From contig JAOANR010000015.1 of the NCBI GenBank assembly GCA_030278955.1, positions 35,744,487 to 35,808,486 of the forward strand: a stretch of DNA of 64,000 nt, in the 5' to 3' direction. The DNA is from Hygrophila difformis (Eukaryota > Streptophyta > Magnoliopsida > Lamiales > Acanthaceae). A model generated the notes under the pieces. It was not told where the DNA came from. It saw nothing but the letters and a program-made list of their open reading frames with translations, and did not search any database. A program made the position numbers and the translations under genes. Position 1 is the first letter of the stretch. Each line of letters starts with the position of its first letter. Of the stretch, positions 20,763 through 31,583 are shown piece after piece.

Positions 20763-21628
20763 AATATCCTTATTTGAAGTAAATGATCGGAATTAATAAC
20801 TATCATAACTACCTTCTGGAATTTCTGTTTAGAAAATTATGAACATAGAATCTTTTGCATCCAAGCTCATGAACTCAAAATTATTGATTCTCAAAGATTA
20901 TCAAGCGATGATTAACACTGCATTGGGTCTCCAGGAACCTTTTAGAGTTCTGAACATTAAACCTTATGATTCTCCTCTATAAACATAACATTGACAGGAA
21001 ATCGAGTAAATTCATAATTCTGCCAGATCATACCTAACTCGGTTACAACATCCAAATTTCTTACGTAATTGGAACGAACGATTAGCGCATTAAAGATGTG
21101 GAAGTATTATGATCTTCGAAAATCGAATTTCAAGATATGATGCAGAATTCAGATTAAATGCTGCAATTGAGGTTTATACTCTGCTGAAACAGAATTACGA
21201 AATGGAAATAGAAACCAGAAAGATGAGAAATTCACAATCTGATAACCAATCATTCTTCTTGTATCTCAAATAACAAAGAATTAAAAACGAATACACCTGG
21301 AAATCTGATTGCTATCAGAATAATGCAAAGATGAGCGAGCGAGTCGGAGTTTAGACGATGATCGTCATGATGGATGAACAAGCGATCCGAAAGCAACTCT
21401 CCTCCCAGGGTATCCTCTAGCTAATCTAACAACTAATCTTAAAGAAGTCTACTGCGAAATTGAAATTACAGATCTACGAAAACAAATTACAAATCTGAAG
21501 AACATGAAAGTAAATTGCAGAGAAAATTAAATCCTAACCTACCTACTAAGTTCTAAAAGTGGTCTGGAGAGTAAAGTCGAGCTATTCTCTTCAATCTCCC
21601 GCCTGCTGAGCTGATTCCCCAAGGGTCT

Positions 21629-21636
21629 TATTTATA
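21629..21636 (-). promoter_or_regulatory. TATA box of the Athila-type 5' LTR
   Basis: The minus strand reads CTATAAATAAGACC. It lies about 590 bp inside the LTR from its 5' end, a reasonable U3/R position. The corresponding part of the 3' LTR is outside the window. Confidence 0.55.
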
Positions 21637-21695
21637 GATGGGTGTTGTAACTGTTTCTGCCTTGGATGATAACCGCTCGCATCAGAATAGCTCTC

Positions 21696-21728
21696 CTCTC
21701 GCTTTGTCCAGTTCCTTCAAAGCGAGAG
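21696..21728. repeat. Perfect 11-bp LTR palindrome
   Basis: CTCTCGCTTTG (21696-21706) pairs with CAAAGCGAGAG (21718-21728). It is the same core as the 14-bp palindrome at 12487-12519 and lies just upstream of the LTR TATA box on the sense strand. The CGCGATG/CATCGCG palindrome at 21840-21861 is shared with 44-65. Confidence 0.85.
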
Positions 21729-22224
21729 TAGAAATAAAATCATCTTTCTTGATGAGGCGAGGTCTCACAGTTTCTCCCAAAGAACTCTGCTTCTCGCCAT
21801 AACGGATAAAGCTTCTGTCTTACACAGACTTCCTTTCCTCGCGATGTCAATCATCATCGCGTGGACTTCAGCATTCGCACATTTCCCTTAAATCTCTTTC
21901 TGACTTAGGAACAAATCCTCGCATCATTCCTTTTCTTTCCTCGCTATGTCCTTTCCACTTCCTGCTGTTTTCCAGCTTAACTTCCTTCTGCATGACAAAG
22001 CGTGGATCAGTTCAATAGAAACACTGCGTGCGAGACTTTCAACGAAAACTCAGAATTTCAAGCCATTCTTCATGTATTTTCCAACTTCTTTGCAATCTTA
22101 ATTCTTCTTTCATCTTTCCTAATCCTTTATGACTATTCATCAAAAATCAATGGAATTAGGAGCAAAAAGTCATCATCAAGACACTAAATTGGACGCAAAT
22201 GACAGTCACGAAAGGCTGTCATCA

Positions 22225-22560
22225 CTGAGGCGGGGTGGGGCGCAGGGATGGAGGGACAACGCAGGAGAGCGCGCCGGGGCGCAGGAGCTTATGGCCGCAC
22301 GAAGGGCAGGTGGGTTGGAGGAGGCGGGGGCGGCAGTACCGGGCGCTGAAGGAGCGGGGAGGTGGTGACCCGGCACCGCGACCCACGCAGCGGCGATTGA
22401 ATAGAAGTGAAGGGCGGATGGCGGAGCACGGGCCGAAGAGCACCGATTCACGGGGACTTGGTGGCCGGCGGCAGGGGACCAACGACGAGCGCGAACGTTT
22501 AAACGGACGGAGCGTTCCTGCGAAATTAAATTAGGGCAGGTCGGACCATGCCTTCGAAAG
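22225..22560. other. GC-rich island next to the retrotransposon
   Basis: About 330 bp of strikingly GC- and CpG-rich sequence between the LTR end and very AT-rich DNA. Short ORFs run on both strands (for example 22206-22574 minus, 22235-22534 plus), but none shows a recognisable domain. It may be the 5' part of a host gene or promoter interrupted by the element. Confidence 0.5.
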
Positions 22561-23387
22561 CGCCACCAACACACAAGAGATGTAAAAATACCTGGGACCT
22601 GTCATAAGAAAAGCAGTAGTTTGGAGGAAGGGTAAAATAGGAAAGTTAACCCTACATTTACTATTGCTGGTAACAGTACTTACCGGTTAGCATATATATA
22701 TTAGATATATATATATTAAAACATTAGTGAACAACCCATCCTACATTTAATGTGGTGTCTCCATTTTAAATTTCTAATTTTTATAAATTTTTACATTTTT
22801 AATTTATCAATTTTAAATTTTTATGTTTTATTTTATCTATGTTGGAGTTTATTTATTTGCATTTTTTTATATTATCTATTTTAGATTTTATTATTTTGTA
22901 TTTTTTATTTCATTTATTTAAATTTTATTGCTGCATTTTGTATTTATTTATAGATTTTCAGTTTTACACCATAGAATTATTATGGCAAGGTTTTGTATGG
23001 TGAATAATGTAATAAAAATGTACATTGCAAGTCAAATTTATTTATTCATGTTAAATATATATTAATGTGTATATGAAATCCCAATTTTTAGTTTTTAAAA
23101 AATATTTAATTTCCAATTTATATGACGTTTCCACAATTTTCAGTTTTTAAAAAAAATGGAAGTTCAAATTTAAATGAAATTTGCAGTGTATATATGGAAT
23201 TTATATTATTAAAAGATACATTAATGAATATATAAAAATATTTGTATATATTAATTAATGTATATATATGTCATGTTTTCACAAACATATGTCACTTCAC
23301 TTAAAAGTAATATACAATTATATAGTTGCGTATAGATTCATCAGTAAATAAAGTAAATAAAGAAGTAAAATTTAATTTTTTTTAATA

Positions 23388-23652
23388 TACTACCTCTGTC
23401 TCATTATTTCTGTCTCAAAACTTTTGGACACGTCGTCCAATACATTTGTTTAACATTTAATATATTACAATGTACATATGTAAAAATTATGTAAAATATA
23501 TATTCTAAAATTACATGATTAGAAAAATCTAACAAGACCGAATTTGACAATATTTTTTATCGTATATAATTGCGACAACATTAGGTTAAAATTGATCAAT
23601 AAACAGTGTTAAAAAGTCAAAATGAGATACTTTGAGTGCGACGGAGGGAATA
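23388..23652. mobile_element. Stowaway-like MITE in Helitron copy 1
   Basis: Terminal inverted repeats of the CTCCCTCCGT type: TACTACCTCTGTCTCA on the left and GCGACGGAGGGAATA on the right. About 265 bp, non-coding. Confidence 0.6.
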
Positions 23653-23664
23653 TTTTTTAAGAAA

Positions 23665-23941
23665 TACTCTATCCATTTTATAATAAGTATAACACTAGAA
23701 AATGACACAAGATTTAAGGTAAGTTAAAAAAATTTATTTAGATGAAGTAACTAAATAAATAAAATAAGTCACATTTGACATTGTTCCTTTTGAGTTTTAT
23801 TTTAATGAACATAAAAATTAATAATTTAAGTATAATTAGTAAATGTTATTAATCTTCAAAACATTTTAAATATGGTAATATACCACTTAATTCCAAACAC
23901 CCAAAAAGGGAAAGTGTGGCACTTAAAAAATGGATGATGTA
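23665..23941. mobile_element. MITE with TACTCYATCYATTTTATAA-type ends, in Helitron copy 1
   Basis: The left end TACTCTATCCATTTTATAAT is matched in inverted form by the right end at 23910-23941. The same element lies in Helitron copy 2 at 48515-48811, so it was in the common ancestor of both copies. Confidence 0.6.
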
Positions 23942-24039
23942 ATTCATTAATCTATATTTTAACAGATTTGCAATTGACGAAAAACAAATATAAATATAGC
24001 TTTGTTAGAAAATTGTGATTGTGAATTATCAAAGTAAGT

Positions 24040-25910
24040 TCATGTTGAAAGATTAATTGCAGCAAATTGTATAAGTTTGAAAATTTTCTCTGGAATGCCA
24101 GTACTTAATGAAGTTTTAACGTTTGAAACAAATAATCTATTGACACTAGAAGAAACACATTATAATAAGAAAAAAAATGAAAGCGGATCATGCTAATATT
24201 ACCTTTGTTGATCGATGATGAGAATAATGTTTATAATAAAATAATATCTGTAGTTGATAGTAATGTGTGTTGATTCATTTTTCTTTACGTGGTGGAACTG
24301 ACAAGATATTTATCAATAATTTATCTAAAAAATATTATGTTTAGCCCTTCATGGTAGATGTAATATTGTGCTGCATGTAGCATCCAATGGAGTAGCACCC
24401 TTACTCATTCCAAGAGATAGGACTGCACATTCTAGATTTGATATTCCACTAGATTATGACGAGAATTCTATCTGCAAAAAACTTACCTCAAAAAATTATT
24501 TAACCTCTCAAGAAAATTATTTTACCTCTCTTCTCATTGAAACAAAGCTCAATATTTGGGATGAAAATTCTTGATTGGTAGAATGATTATGAGCCCGTCT
24601 GAATTAACCAAATTCTCCATTCGATTTCAGAGGAAAAAATTTCACTCGCAGTTTGTTTTATTATGACTATAAAAACAAAACCAAAATAAAAAAGTAGATG
24701 TCAACCTTTAAAGAAGGTTAGACTATATCTTCAAAAATCAATTTTTACCCATGTCAGTGATATGCTGCAATATCTCGTGTCACTGTAAAGAGGGAACTCG
24801 AAGTATTAATATATAATTAAGATGGATTAGCTTAAGATACTATAAGAAATTTTGTTTTCAATGAAAATTATATATGGCAAAAATTTGCACAATGAATACT
24901 TCATGTACGTGATCGTAATTGGCAAAGCTGGTATTAATCTTGAAGATGTACAATTATATGTGACATTTCCAAATGATAATTTTATAAACTCTACGAGAGA
25001 TTCTATAGCGGCAATTGTTGAGAGTGCTTATACAAATATAAACTGCACCACTTCAAATGCAAACATTTTTACTATAGATTAACCCCTACCAATGAGATTA
25101 TTGCTACAATCAATAATTACATCATGGAACGTATGTCTGCAAATGAAAATGTATATATATATTTCAGTTTTAACAATATTTGTCAAAAGGGTGAAAGCAA
25201 AGATAATGCCAATGAATTATTTTCACTGGAATATCTAGACACGATCAATTGTTCTGGATTACTGAATCATGAAATATAGTTGAATGAGGGTTCCATAGTC
25301 ATGCTTCTTAGGAATATCTATCCATCAAATAAACTATGTAATGGAAGTACGTTGATAGTAACCAAGATTCGGAACTAGATGGCTGATGTTAAACTAATTT
25401 TCGGGAAACTATGAAAGTAGAAAATTCTTGATTGATAGAATGTTTATGAGTCTATTTGATTTAACCAAATTTTTATTCGATTTGAGATGAGAAAATTCCC
25501 ACTCACAGTTTGTTTTGCTATAATTATAAATAAAAGTCAATGTCAATCTAAAGAAGGTCAGATTTTATCTCCCAAAACCAATTTTTGGCCATGAACAGTT
25601 ATGTTGTAATATTTCGTGTCACTAGCAATATGTGGCTAAAAGTATTAATATGCAGTTTAGAATGATTAACTCAAGATACCACAAGAATTGTTGTTTACAA
25701 TGAAATTTATATATGACAGAAAATTTGCAAAATGGATAGTTGATGTAGGTGATGGTAAAACGGGTATTGATTTTGGAGATGTACAATTAGATGTGACATT
25801 TTCGGATGATATTCTTATAAACTCTACGGGTGATCCTATAGCAGTAACTTTTAAAGTACATATACAAATATAAACTGCACCACTTCAAATTCAGACATTT
25901 TAAAAGATAG
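24040..25910 (+). pseudogene. Helitron helicase relic (copy 1)
   Basis: Broken fragments of a Pif1-like Helitron helicase can be read in several frames. A GGTDKIFINN stretch near 24290 is a damaged Walker A region. VASNGVAPLLIPRDRTAHSR near 24380 is followed by FDIPLDYDENSIC. Two separate copies of the GKTGI-FGDVQLDVTF segment lie at about 24900-25080 and 25735-25880. Many stops and frameshifts; no functional product. The repeated segment shows an internal duplication of about 0.8 kb period. Confidence 0.7.
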
Positions 25911-26288
25911 TGTTATACTAGCCCTTATCATGAGATTTTCATCAATGAAATTTTCAGCAAATTGTGATGAAAATTTTCATATTATGCTTTATACTTATTT
26001 TTAAATTTTATTTTATCTTAATTTAAATTTCAAATCAAATAAAAATATTATTTTAATAGTTATTTTTATTGATCTGTTAGATTTGTACTGGACAAGCCAC
26101 AGAAGCTAAAGAATAAGGTATAATATGATTTCTTTGTTAGTTTTAAAAATAATTAAATTATATTATCATATACATCATCTTTTGAATGTATAAAAAAATC
26201 ATTACACATTTTTCATTACTCAAAATATAATTTATTATTGCTTTATATAATATAACTATATAAGTATTATATAAAATATAAAGTTATG

Positions 26289-26318
26289 CCCGTCGAGTCT
26301 CGACGGGTTATTTACTAG
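26289..26318 (+). repeat. Helitron 3' terminal hairpin and CTAG end
   Basis: A perfect 9-bp inverted repeat CCCGTCGAG/CTCGACGGG with a single central T, 7 bases, then CTAG. This is the classic Helitron 3' end. Confidence 0.85.
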
Positions 26319-27147
26319 TAATGAAAAAAAATATTAAGATCGGTCTTGTTTTACATATCTCAAAAAACTATTATCAATATTGGTATTTTATTTTATTTTT
26401 CAGAATTTAACTTTTTGAGATAATTAAATTTAAATATTAAATTGCTAAAAAATATATTGACCAATTACAGCAAAAGTTTAATAGCTAAAGATATGCCCTC
26501 ATTTTTCCCACTCAAATTTAATTTTAAAGGGGTGTTTTGTTTTTGTTATATGTATTTAATTTAATAGTACATCGATAGATAGATTAGATAGATTAAATAC
26601 TATGAGGAGTGAATAAAATCGGCTTCGGCCCTTTTTTCAGGGGAAAAATACTATGCGAACAATAGGAATGCAATATTACATGCATGATACATCCATGAAT
26701 TAAATATTATATTCGTGATGAACACAATCCCCAAATTATCCATCTATTTATAATGATGGTCCCATGACAAATTGCGTCAAAATAATTTATAGTTGAATAG
26801 GAATGGAAGAACATATATGCCTATGCATGCTCTGTGTGATATGCACGTTGAAGAACACATATGCCACACGACACACCATTTAAATATATAAACCACTATT
26901 ACATTGGGAAAACAATAATTAAACACTACAACAAATTAAATTCACCTTACAAAAGCATACCTTATGCTTTCTCGACAGAAAATTAAAAACACAAATGCAA
27001 GACAAAACACATAGTATGATTATTTCATAATCACACTTGAAATTAAATGAACAACACTGCAATAATGAAAAATCATACAATGAAAAAAAAAGAATATTAT
27101 GCAAATAATAAATACTCAATGATATATATTATGCTCCTCACACGCAA
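26319..27147. repeat. 3' flank of peroxidase gene 1, part of a segmental duplication
   Basis: 26330-26560 matches 33345-33565, and 26565-26880 matches 46640-46965, with substitutions and small indels. This is one duplicated block, later split in the second copy by a Helitron insertion. The rest is non-coding and AT-rich. Confidence 0.8.
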
Positions 27148-28279
27148 TTAGTTCACAAAATGGCACTGCTTTCTGATCTCCCCTTGACTCCCAGTGAGCA
27201 CACCCACCTTCCCCAATTTCACCATTGCTGCACCAAACTTCGTTGCCCAAAGGGACCCTAACCGTGCATTTGTCAGCACCAGATTCTTCGTGAGGGGGCT
27301 GTCGAATAGGGTTTGGTCGGAGGTGAAGAGCCCCGTGTGATTCTTCAAATTCAGGTAATACTGGTTGTCCAATATGTCAGGCGTCACAATATCGTTGTGC
27401 ACCTCGGTAGTGGAATTATTGCCAGGCGGCGGGCACTTGCCTTTGAGGAATTCAGCAAATGCCGGGTCTAGAGAAGGGTCCTGCGCACCGGTGCCGTTGA
27501 AATTGTAAAGCCTGGTGGAGAAGGAAGGGCAGTGAGCGTCCCCAATTGAATGAGCTCCGGAAAGCGTCACCATCTCGTCCAACGTCATCCCTTTGGCCGC
27601 GAAGTTGTCCCTCAGCTGAGCGGCATTAAAGACTGGTGGAGGCAGATTCTGCTGAACTTCCGAACTCAGAGAGACGCGCCCATCTTTACGCCCGGAAGGC
27701 ACCTCATATCCAATATGTCCTGCGATGAAGGTGCTGTCGCGTGCAGCAAAAGCCAGAATGTCGGCGCAGGACACAGTTCCTGGACAACTGGCCTCAAGCA
27801 AAGCCTTGGCTGTTTCTATCACATCAAATCCTTCGAGGGTTAGGTTGACGATGTTGTCTTTCTCAGCAGGTGGGTTTCCTGGCACCGTATCCAGCAGCAC
27901 GGAGGCATCACAACCCTAGAAATTAATTAAAGCAGTTTAATGATTGATTAGATACACAGCATATATATATGTAATTGAATTGAGGATGAGTTGAGTAGTG
28001 TAATAAGTGTGTGTGTAGGGGATACATTACCCTGACGAAACAATCATGGAAATAGAGCCTGATGAGGTCAGCAGCGGTTCCAGGGTGTTGGGACATTGCT
28101 CTGGTGACAACCCCCCTCACGATTGTCTCAGCCGATGGGCATGTCCTTTCATAGAATCCCACTACCAGATTCTGACTGTCCTCTGATGAAAATGAAAAAT
28201 CAGCCATAGTAGCACCACAGAATAGCAGAACCAACGCCATCACAGCCGCCGCTGAAACCATTGAAATCCTGGAATTCAT
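27148..28279 (-). CDS. Class III secretory peroxidase, gene 1 (two exons: 28031-28279 and 27148-27915)
   Basis: Spliced product of 338 residues. An N-terminal hydrophobic signal peptide (MNSRISMVSAAAVMALVLLF) sends it to the secretory pathway and cell wall or vacuole. The distal haem site [10 protein letters not shown] carries Arg74 and His78; [13 protein letters not shown] and the proximal LSGAHSIG with His205 follow, with the family's cysteines present. The 115-bp intron has GT...AG ends and splits the gene right after FVR. I start at 28279 rather than the further upstream in-frame Met at 28357, because only the former gives a normal signal peptide. Peroxidases of this class use hydrogen peroxide to oxidise phenolics, for example in lignin or suberin formation. 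Exon 2 is about 92% identical in protein to gene 2 (20 of 255 differ). Confidence 0.95.
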
Positions 28280-28365
28280 TTCCCCTAACAGATTATGGTT
28301 CCAGAAAACGATATATGAATCAATTGACAATTTTGAGGTGAATGATGAAAGCGTCATTACAGGTG

Positions 28366-28373
28366 TTTTTATA
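28366..28373 (-). promoter_or_regulatory. TATA box of peroxidase gene 1
   Basis: The minus strand reads CTACTATAAAAAC about 90 bp before the ATG. The same CTATAAA context is seen upstream of gene 2 and gene 3. Confidence 0.6.
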
Positions 28374-28528
28374 GTAGAGAGGAGATTAGAGAGGTGGTAA
28401 TTAACAGAATAATAACATATGTGGGCATTCGTTAATCATTGAATCGAAAAATCGTGCAATCCCTCATCATGCATAGCCTTCCTCATGATTGAACTGTCTG
28501 TATGACTTTGTAACCCTAATTGTACTTA

Positions 28529-28790
28529 TACTACCTCCTTTCTTTTTTATTTGCACATTTTGACTTTTGTCACTGTTCATTAAGTAACTTTGACTCGACT
28601 TTTTAATACAATTATATAAGATAAACTTAGTCAAGTGAGATCTTGTTGGATTCGTCTAATCGCATAGATTTAGAATATCAAATTTTCATAATTTTTACTT
28701 GTATGGAATTTGAGTTATTACGGATTAAAAATGTGCATTGGATTGCGTGAAATGTGGGTATGTTGCATTTATTTAGGAACGGAGGAAGTA
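28529..28790. mobile_element. Stowaway-like MITE upstream of peroxidase gene 1
   Basis: Ends TACTACCTCCTTTC and GGAACGGAGGAAGTA form the inverted termini of the CTCCCTCCGT family; TA is present at both outer edges. 262 bp, non-coding. Confidence 0.7.
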
Positions 28791-29246
28791 TTATTTTTTA
28801 ACACAACTTGCAATTGAAATATTGATATAGTCGCTAATCAGTTCTCATATGTTATAAAAGTAACAATTATTATTCTACGTACGCGTACAAGACTTGGTTT
28901 ATGGGTGCTTTTGGGATCGATTTAAAAATTCAAACCCTATGTAATTTGCAGACTTGTATGAACAGCATATTTTATATATATATATATGTATATATATAAG
29001 AGCTGCTGAGGTGGCATGCAGATTTGAGGTGGTACTTGGGTGACGGGTGGTATATGCATGCATGACTTTGTGAGATAGTAGGAATTTTAAATTAAATGCT
29101 TCACATGGTTCCGATCCCTTCTCTCTACCAATTGATTAGTCTCATGAATAATAGCACCTAGATGAGTATATATATACAAATGCATGAATCCACGATTTAG
29201 ATACTAAGATCCTATCAAATTTTATCAATAGGTAAAAATAATTATA
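28791..29246. other. Intergenic, no gene seen
   Basis: AT-rich DNA with a short TA/TG-rich simple repeat near 28972-28999. No coding potential found. Confidence 0.6.
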
Positions 29247-29254
29247 CATATTAC

Positions 29255-30071
29255 CAGTGGTGGATCCACGATTTATAATTTGGTAGGTCAGTTTATTGAC
29301 TAACTTTATACTTCTAACCTATCAAAATTTGTTGTTTAAATAACTTAGTTGCAGTTAGAAAAAAAAATTGATAGTGTTTAACTTTTAAAATGCTAAAAAA
29401 TACTATACTTCATGGTATCTCTATTGTAGCACCTAAACTTTAAACATTACCTCTCTCAATTTTTAGTTTTTTAAACTCTAATACCAAATACAATCACCCA
29501 AAATTATCTCAATTTAAAATTATTTTTCACCATTAAGCTTCAAATTCTAAATTTTAATTTAATTATTTACTAAAATAACCCTAATATATACAACATGTTT
29601 ATATAAAAACGGCCAATTACGGTGTTTGGAAGTTAGCGGATAACTGATTTATTTGGAGATAGAACTGTGAGGCAATCTGCTCTTCGAATCCACTATCTGC
29701 TAGCAGATCCGATCACTCTCAAACACACCTAGTATATATTCTTACACCCGAAATTATTCAATCATAGGCACCAAGATTGGGAAACTTATTTTTCCTTATC
29801 AATAATTATGATAAGTAATTTTAATATAAAAGTAATAATTGTACAGTAAACAAGAAATTTTTTTGAGGAGCCGAAGCCTGAGAAAAAGTAAATAAAAATT
29901 TAAATCTAAAGTACTAAGTATGGAAGCTTTATTACATCAAATAATGTTAATATCACAAAATTACAATTTAATTCCTAATTACATTAAAATATTACTCCAA
30001 CTTTTTTATTTTTTATTTTTTTGGTGGGTCGGTCAATTGACCCATCTCGTCCTACACTACATCCGCCACTG
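29255..30071. mobile_element. Non-autonomous hAT transposon (817 bp)
   Basis: Terminal inverted repeats CAGTGGTGGAT and ATCCGCCACTG (one mismatch) flanked by a perfect 8-bp target duplication CATATTAC at 29247-29254 and 30072-30079. 8-bp duplications and CAGTGGCGGA-type ends are hAT features. There is no transposase ORF inside, so it must be mobilised in trans. Confidence 0.88.
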
Positions 30072-30106
30072 CATATTACCAAGTTAAAGCATAGCATAGA
30101 ATATTA

Positions 30107-30454
30107 GGGAAAAAAATCCCTAACGGTCCCATAATTTTGTTTGTTTTTTCAAACCATCCTATAAAAAAAAATAAATTAACCCAATCTATCTGGTAACTAT
30201 GCTAATCTTTGTCCAATCCATCCCAACCACCCCCTACTGACATGTAACGCATATATGACAGTGAATGGTGCTGCCACGTCAACCACATTAGATGTACTAA
30301 TCTACTGCCACGTTAGCGTTAATGGTCATTAGGGGGTGGGTGGGATGGATTGGAGTAAGATTAACATAGTTACCGGACAGATTGGATTAATTCATTTTAA
30401 TGGGATGGTTTGGGAAAACGAACAAAATTATGAGATTATTAGGATTTTTTTTCC
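30107..30454. mobile_element. MULE-like MITE with long inverted repeats
   Basis: Ends GGGAAAAAAATCC and GGATTTTTTTTCC, continuing as an imperfect inverted repeat of about 150 bp per arm (CCCATAATTTTG at one side, CAAAATTATGAG at the other). Flanks AGAATATTA and ATAATATTA form a 9-bp duplication with one mismatch, as expected for Mutator-like elements. Confidence 0.65.
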
Positions 30455-31201
30455 ATAATATTATCCGGTAAATGAAACAATAAATCACTAACAAATTGAA
30501 TTCAGAACAAATTTTATGATAAACATGAGATTATAAGGTCATATTTTAAATTTTGGTACGATTGGATTGTATACAATCGTGAGATCCTACAACTAAGATT
30601 AGGATTTTACAATCAAAATCAATATCCTACTAATTTTAAGATTCTACAAAAATATGCATCATTTTTAAAAGGTGGGATTGTAATATCTTAAGATTTCAAG
30701 GTTAATATCGTATGATGGATAATTATTAAAGTGTTGCATGTTTCCTTTTCCTAATTTTAATAATAATGCATCAAGAGTTGGTAATGGTGCTCCTCCCCTA
30801 GCTCATTCAACTCTTTGGCTATCTAACTTGAGTGTTTATGTATTCACTTGAAGGATCCAATATTATAATTACAAATGTCAACCATTCATTAGCAGCTAAT
30901 AAAGGTTGTTGAGGCCAAATTGAATTTGAGATTGAATTGAGTAGAATTATATACAATATATTCCCGCTGCAAAATGTGAAGCTTGTATTTTTCAAATATA
31001 CCTTCCTCCATGTGGTGTTTCTGCCATTAATTCTGGAAATACATTCTTACAGCTGTGTTTGTCCATATATTTATTACGGTTGGCAAGAAGGAATTTTCTC
31101 CAGTTCCTATGTTTCCTGTGGATTAATGAATTATTATACACAATTAATACATTGATTTCATCACCACCTAACAAACAAACACTGATAATAATATGTTCTC
31201 A
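30455..31201. other. Intergenic, no gene seen
   Basis: AT-rich; short overlapping ORFs on both strands near 30937-31174 show no domain. Nothing supportable. Confidence 0.5.
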
Positions 31202-31583
31202 AAGGAAAAAAAAAAAAACTCATATCAATTTAAAAAAATTTCAAAAACAGTTCCATAAATATCGAATTAGATGAACCCATCCATGAACCCGATTTTTTCG
31301 CTAATCATCGCCGAACCCATCCCATAACTACCAAAATCATCGCCGAACCCATCCCTCTATTAGGGAAGATATGGGACGGATTCAGCGATGATTGGCGAAA
31401 AAATCGGTTCAGAACCCATCCCTCCATTAGGGAAGATATGGGACGGGTTCGGAGATGATTGGCGAAAAAACTGGTTCATGGACGGGTTCGGCGATGATTA
31501 GGGTAGTTTTGGGATGGATTCGTTTAATTCGATATTTGTTTGGAAATTGAAAAAACTTATGGAACTAAATGAGTTTTTCCCCG
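31202..31583. mobile_element. Foldback element
   Basis: Nearly the whole 380 bp is one inverted repeat: the left arm contains AACTCAT, GTTCCATAAAT, ATCGAATTA and AATCATCGCCGAACCC; the right arm has the same blocks inverted. Sub-repeats of CCCATCCCTC/AGGGAAGATATGGGACGG occur near the centre. Non-coding. Confidence 0.65.

Larger units (their letters stand above)
1..22224 (-). mobile_element. Giant Athila-type Ty3 LTR retrotransposon with F-box cargo (left end outside window)
   Basis: Reading on the minus strand the order is 5' LTR (18899-22224), tRNA-Asp primer site, gag-pol, integrase, F-box array, 1595-codon accessory ORF, polypurine tract, 3' LTR (1-428, truncated by the window edge). The two LTR ends align over 428 bp with one mismatch that I could find, so everything between 429 and 18898 (18.5 kb) is internal to one recently inserted element. 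The tRNA-Asp primer site, the FMDD-type RT and a long extra ORF 3' of pol point to the Athila lineage. The five F-box genes are not a normal part of that lineage. The target site duplication cannot be tested because the left end is outside the window. Confidence 0.9.
18899..22224 (-). repeat. 5' LTR of the Athila-type element (3326 bp)
   Basis: Bounded by TG...CA on the minus strand (TGATGACAG at 22224, AAGCTTCA at 18899). The first 428 bp match the partial 3' LTR. A TATA-like box at 21629-21636 implies a U3 of about 0.6 kb and a long R/U5 of about 2.7 kb. Several CTCGCTTTG-type palindromes are present. No ORF of note; the 61-codon plus-strand ORF at 22002-22187 is antisense and unsupported. 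Confidence 0.92.
22708..26318 (+). mobile_element. Decayed Helitron (copy 1)
   Basis: The 3' end is diagnostic: CCCGTCGAG-T-CTCGACGGG hairpin (26289-26307), then TTATTTA and CTAG at 26315-26318, followed by T. The 5' end is near 22708; the canonical TC is not preserved (AGATATATATATATT instead of the TCTATATATATATT of copy 2). The interior is very AT-rich, carries two MITEs and helicase relics, and matches Helitron copy 2 (46966-50964) along most of its length. Confidence 0.75.

Noticed and set aside
22225..22560. Plastid or mitochondrial insertion as the source of the GC island
   Set aside because: The composition is far more GC-rich than organellar protein-coding DNA and I recognise no organellar gene in it.
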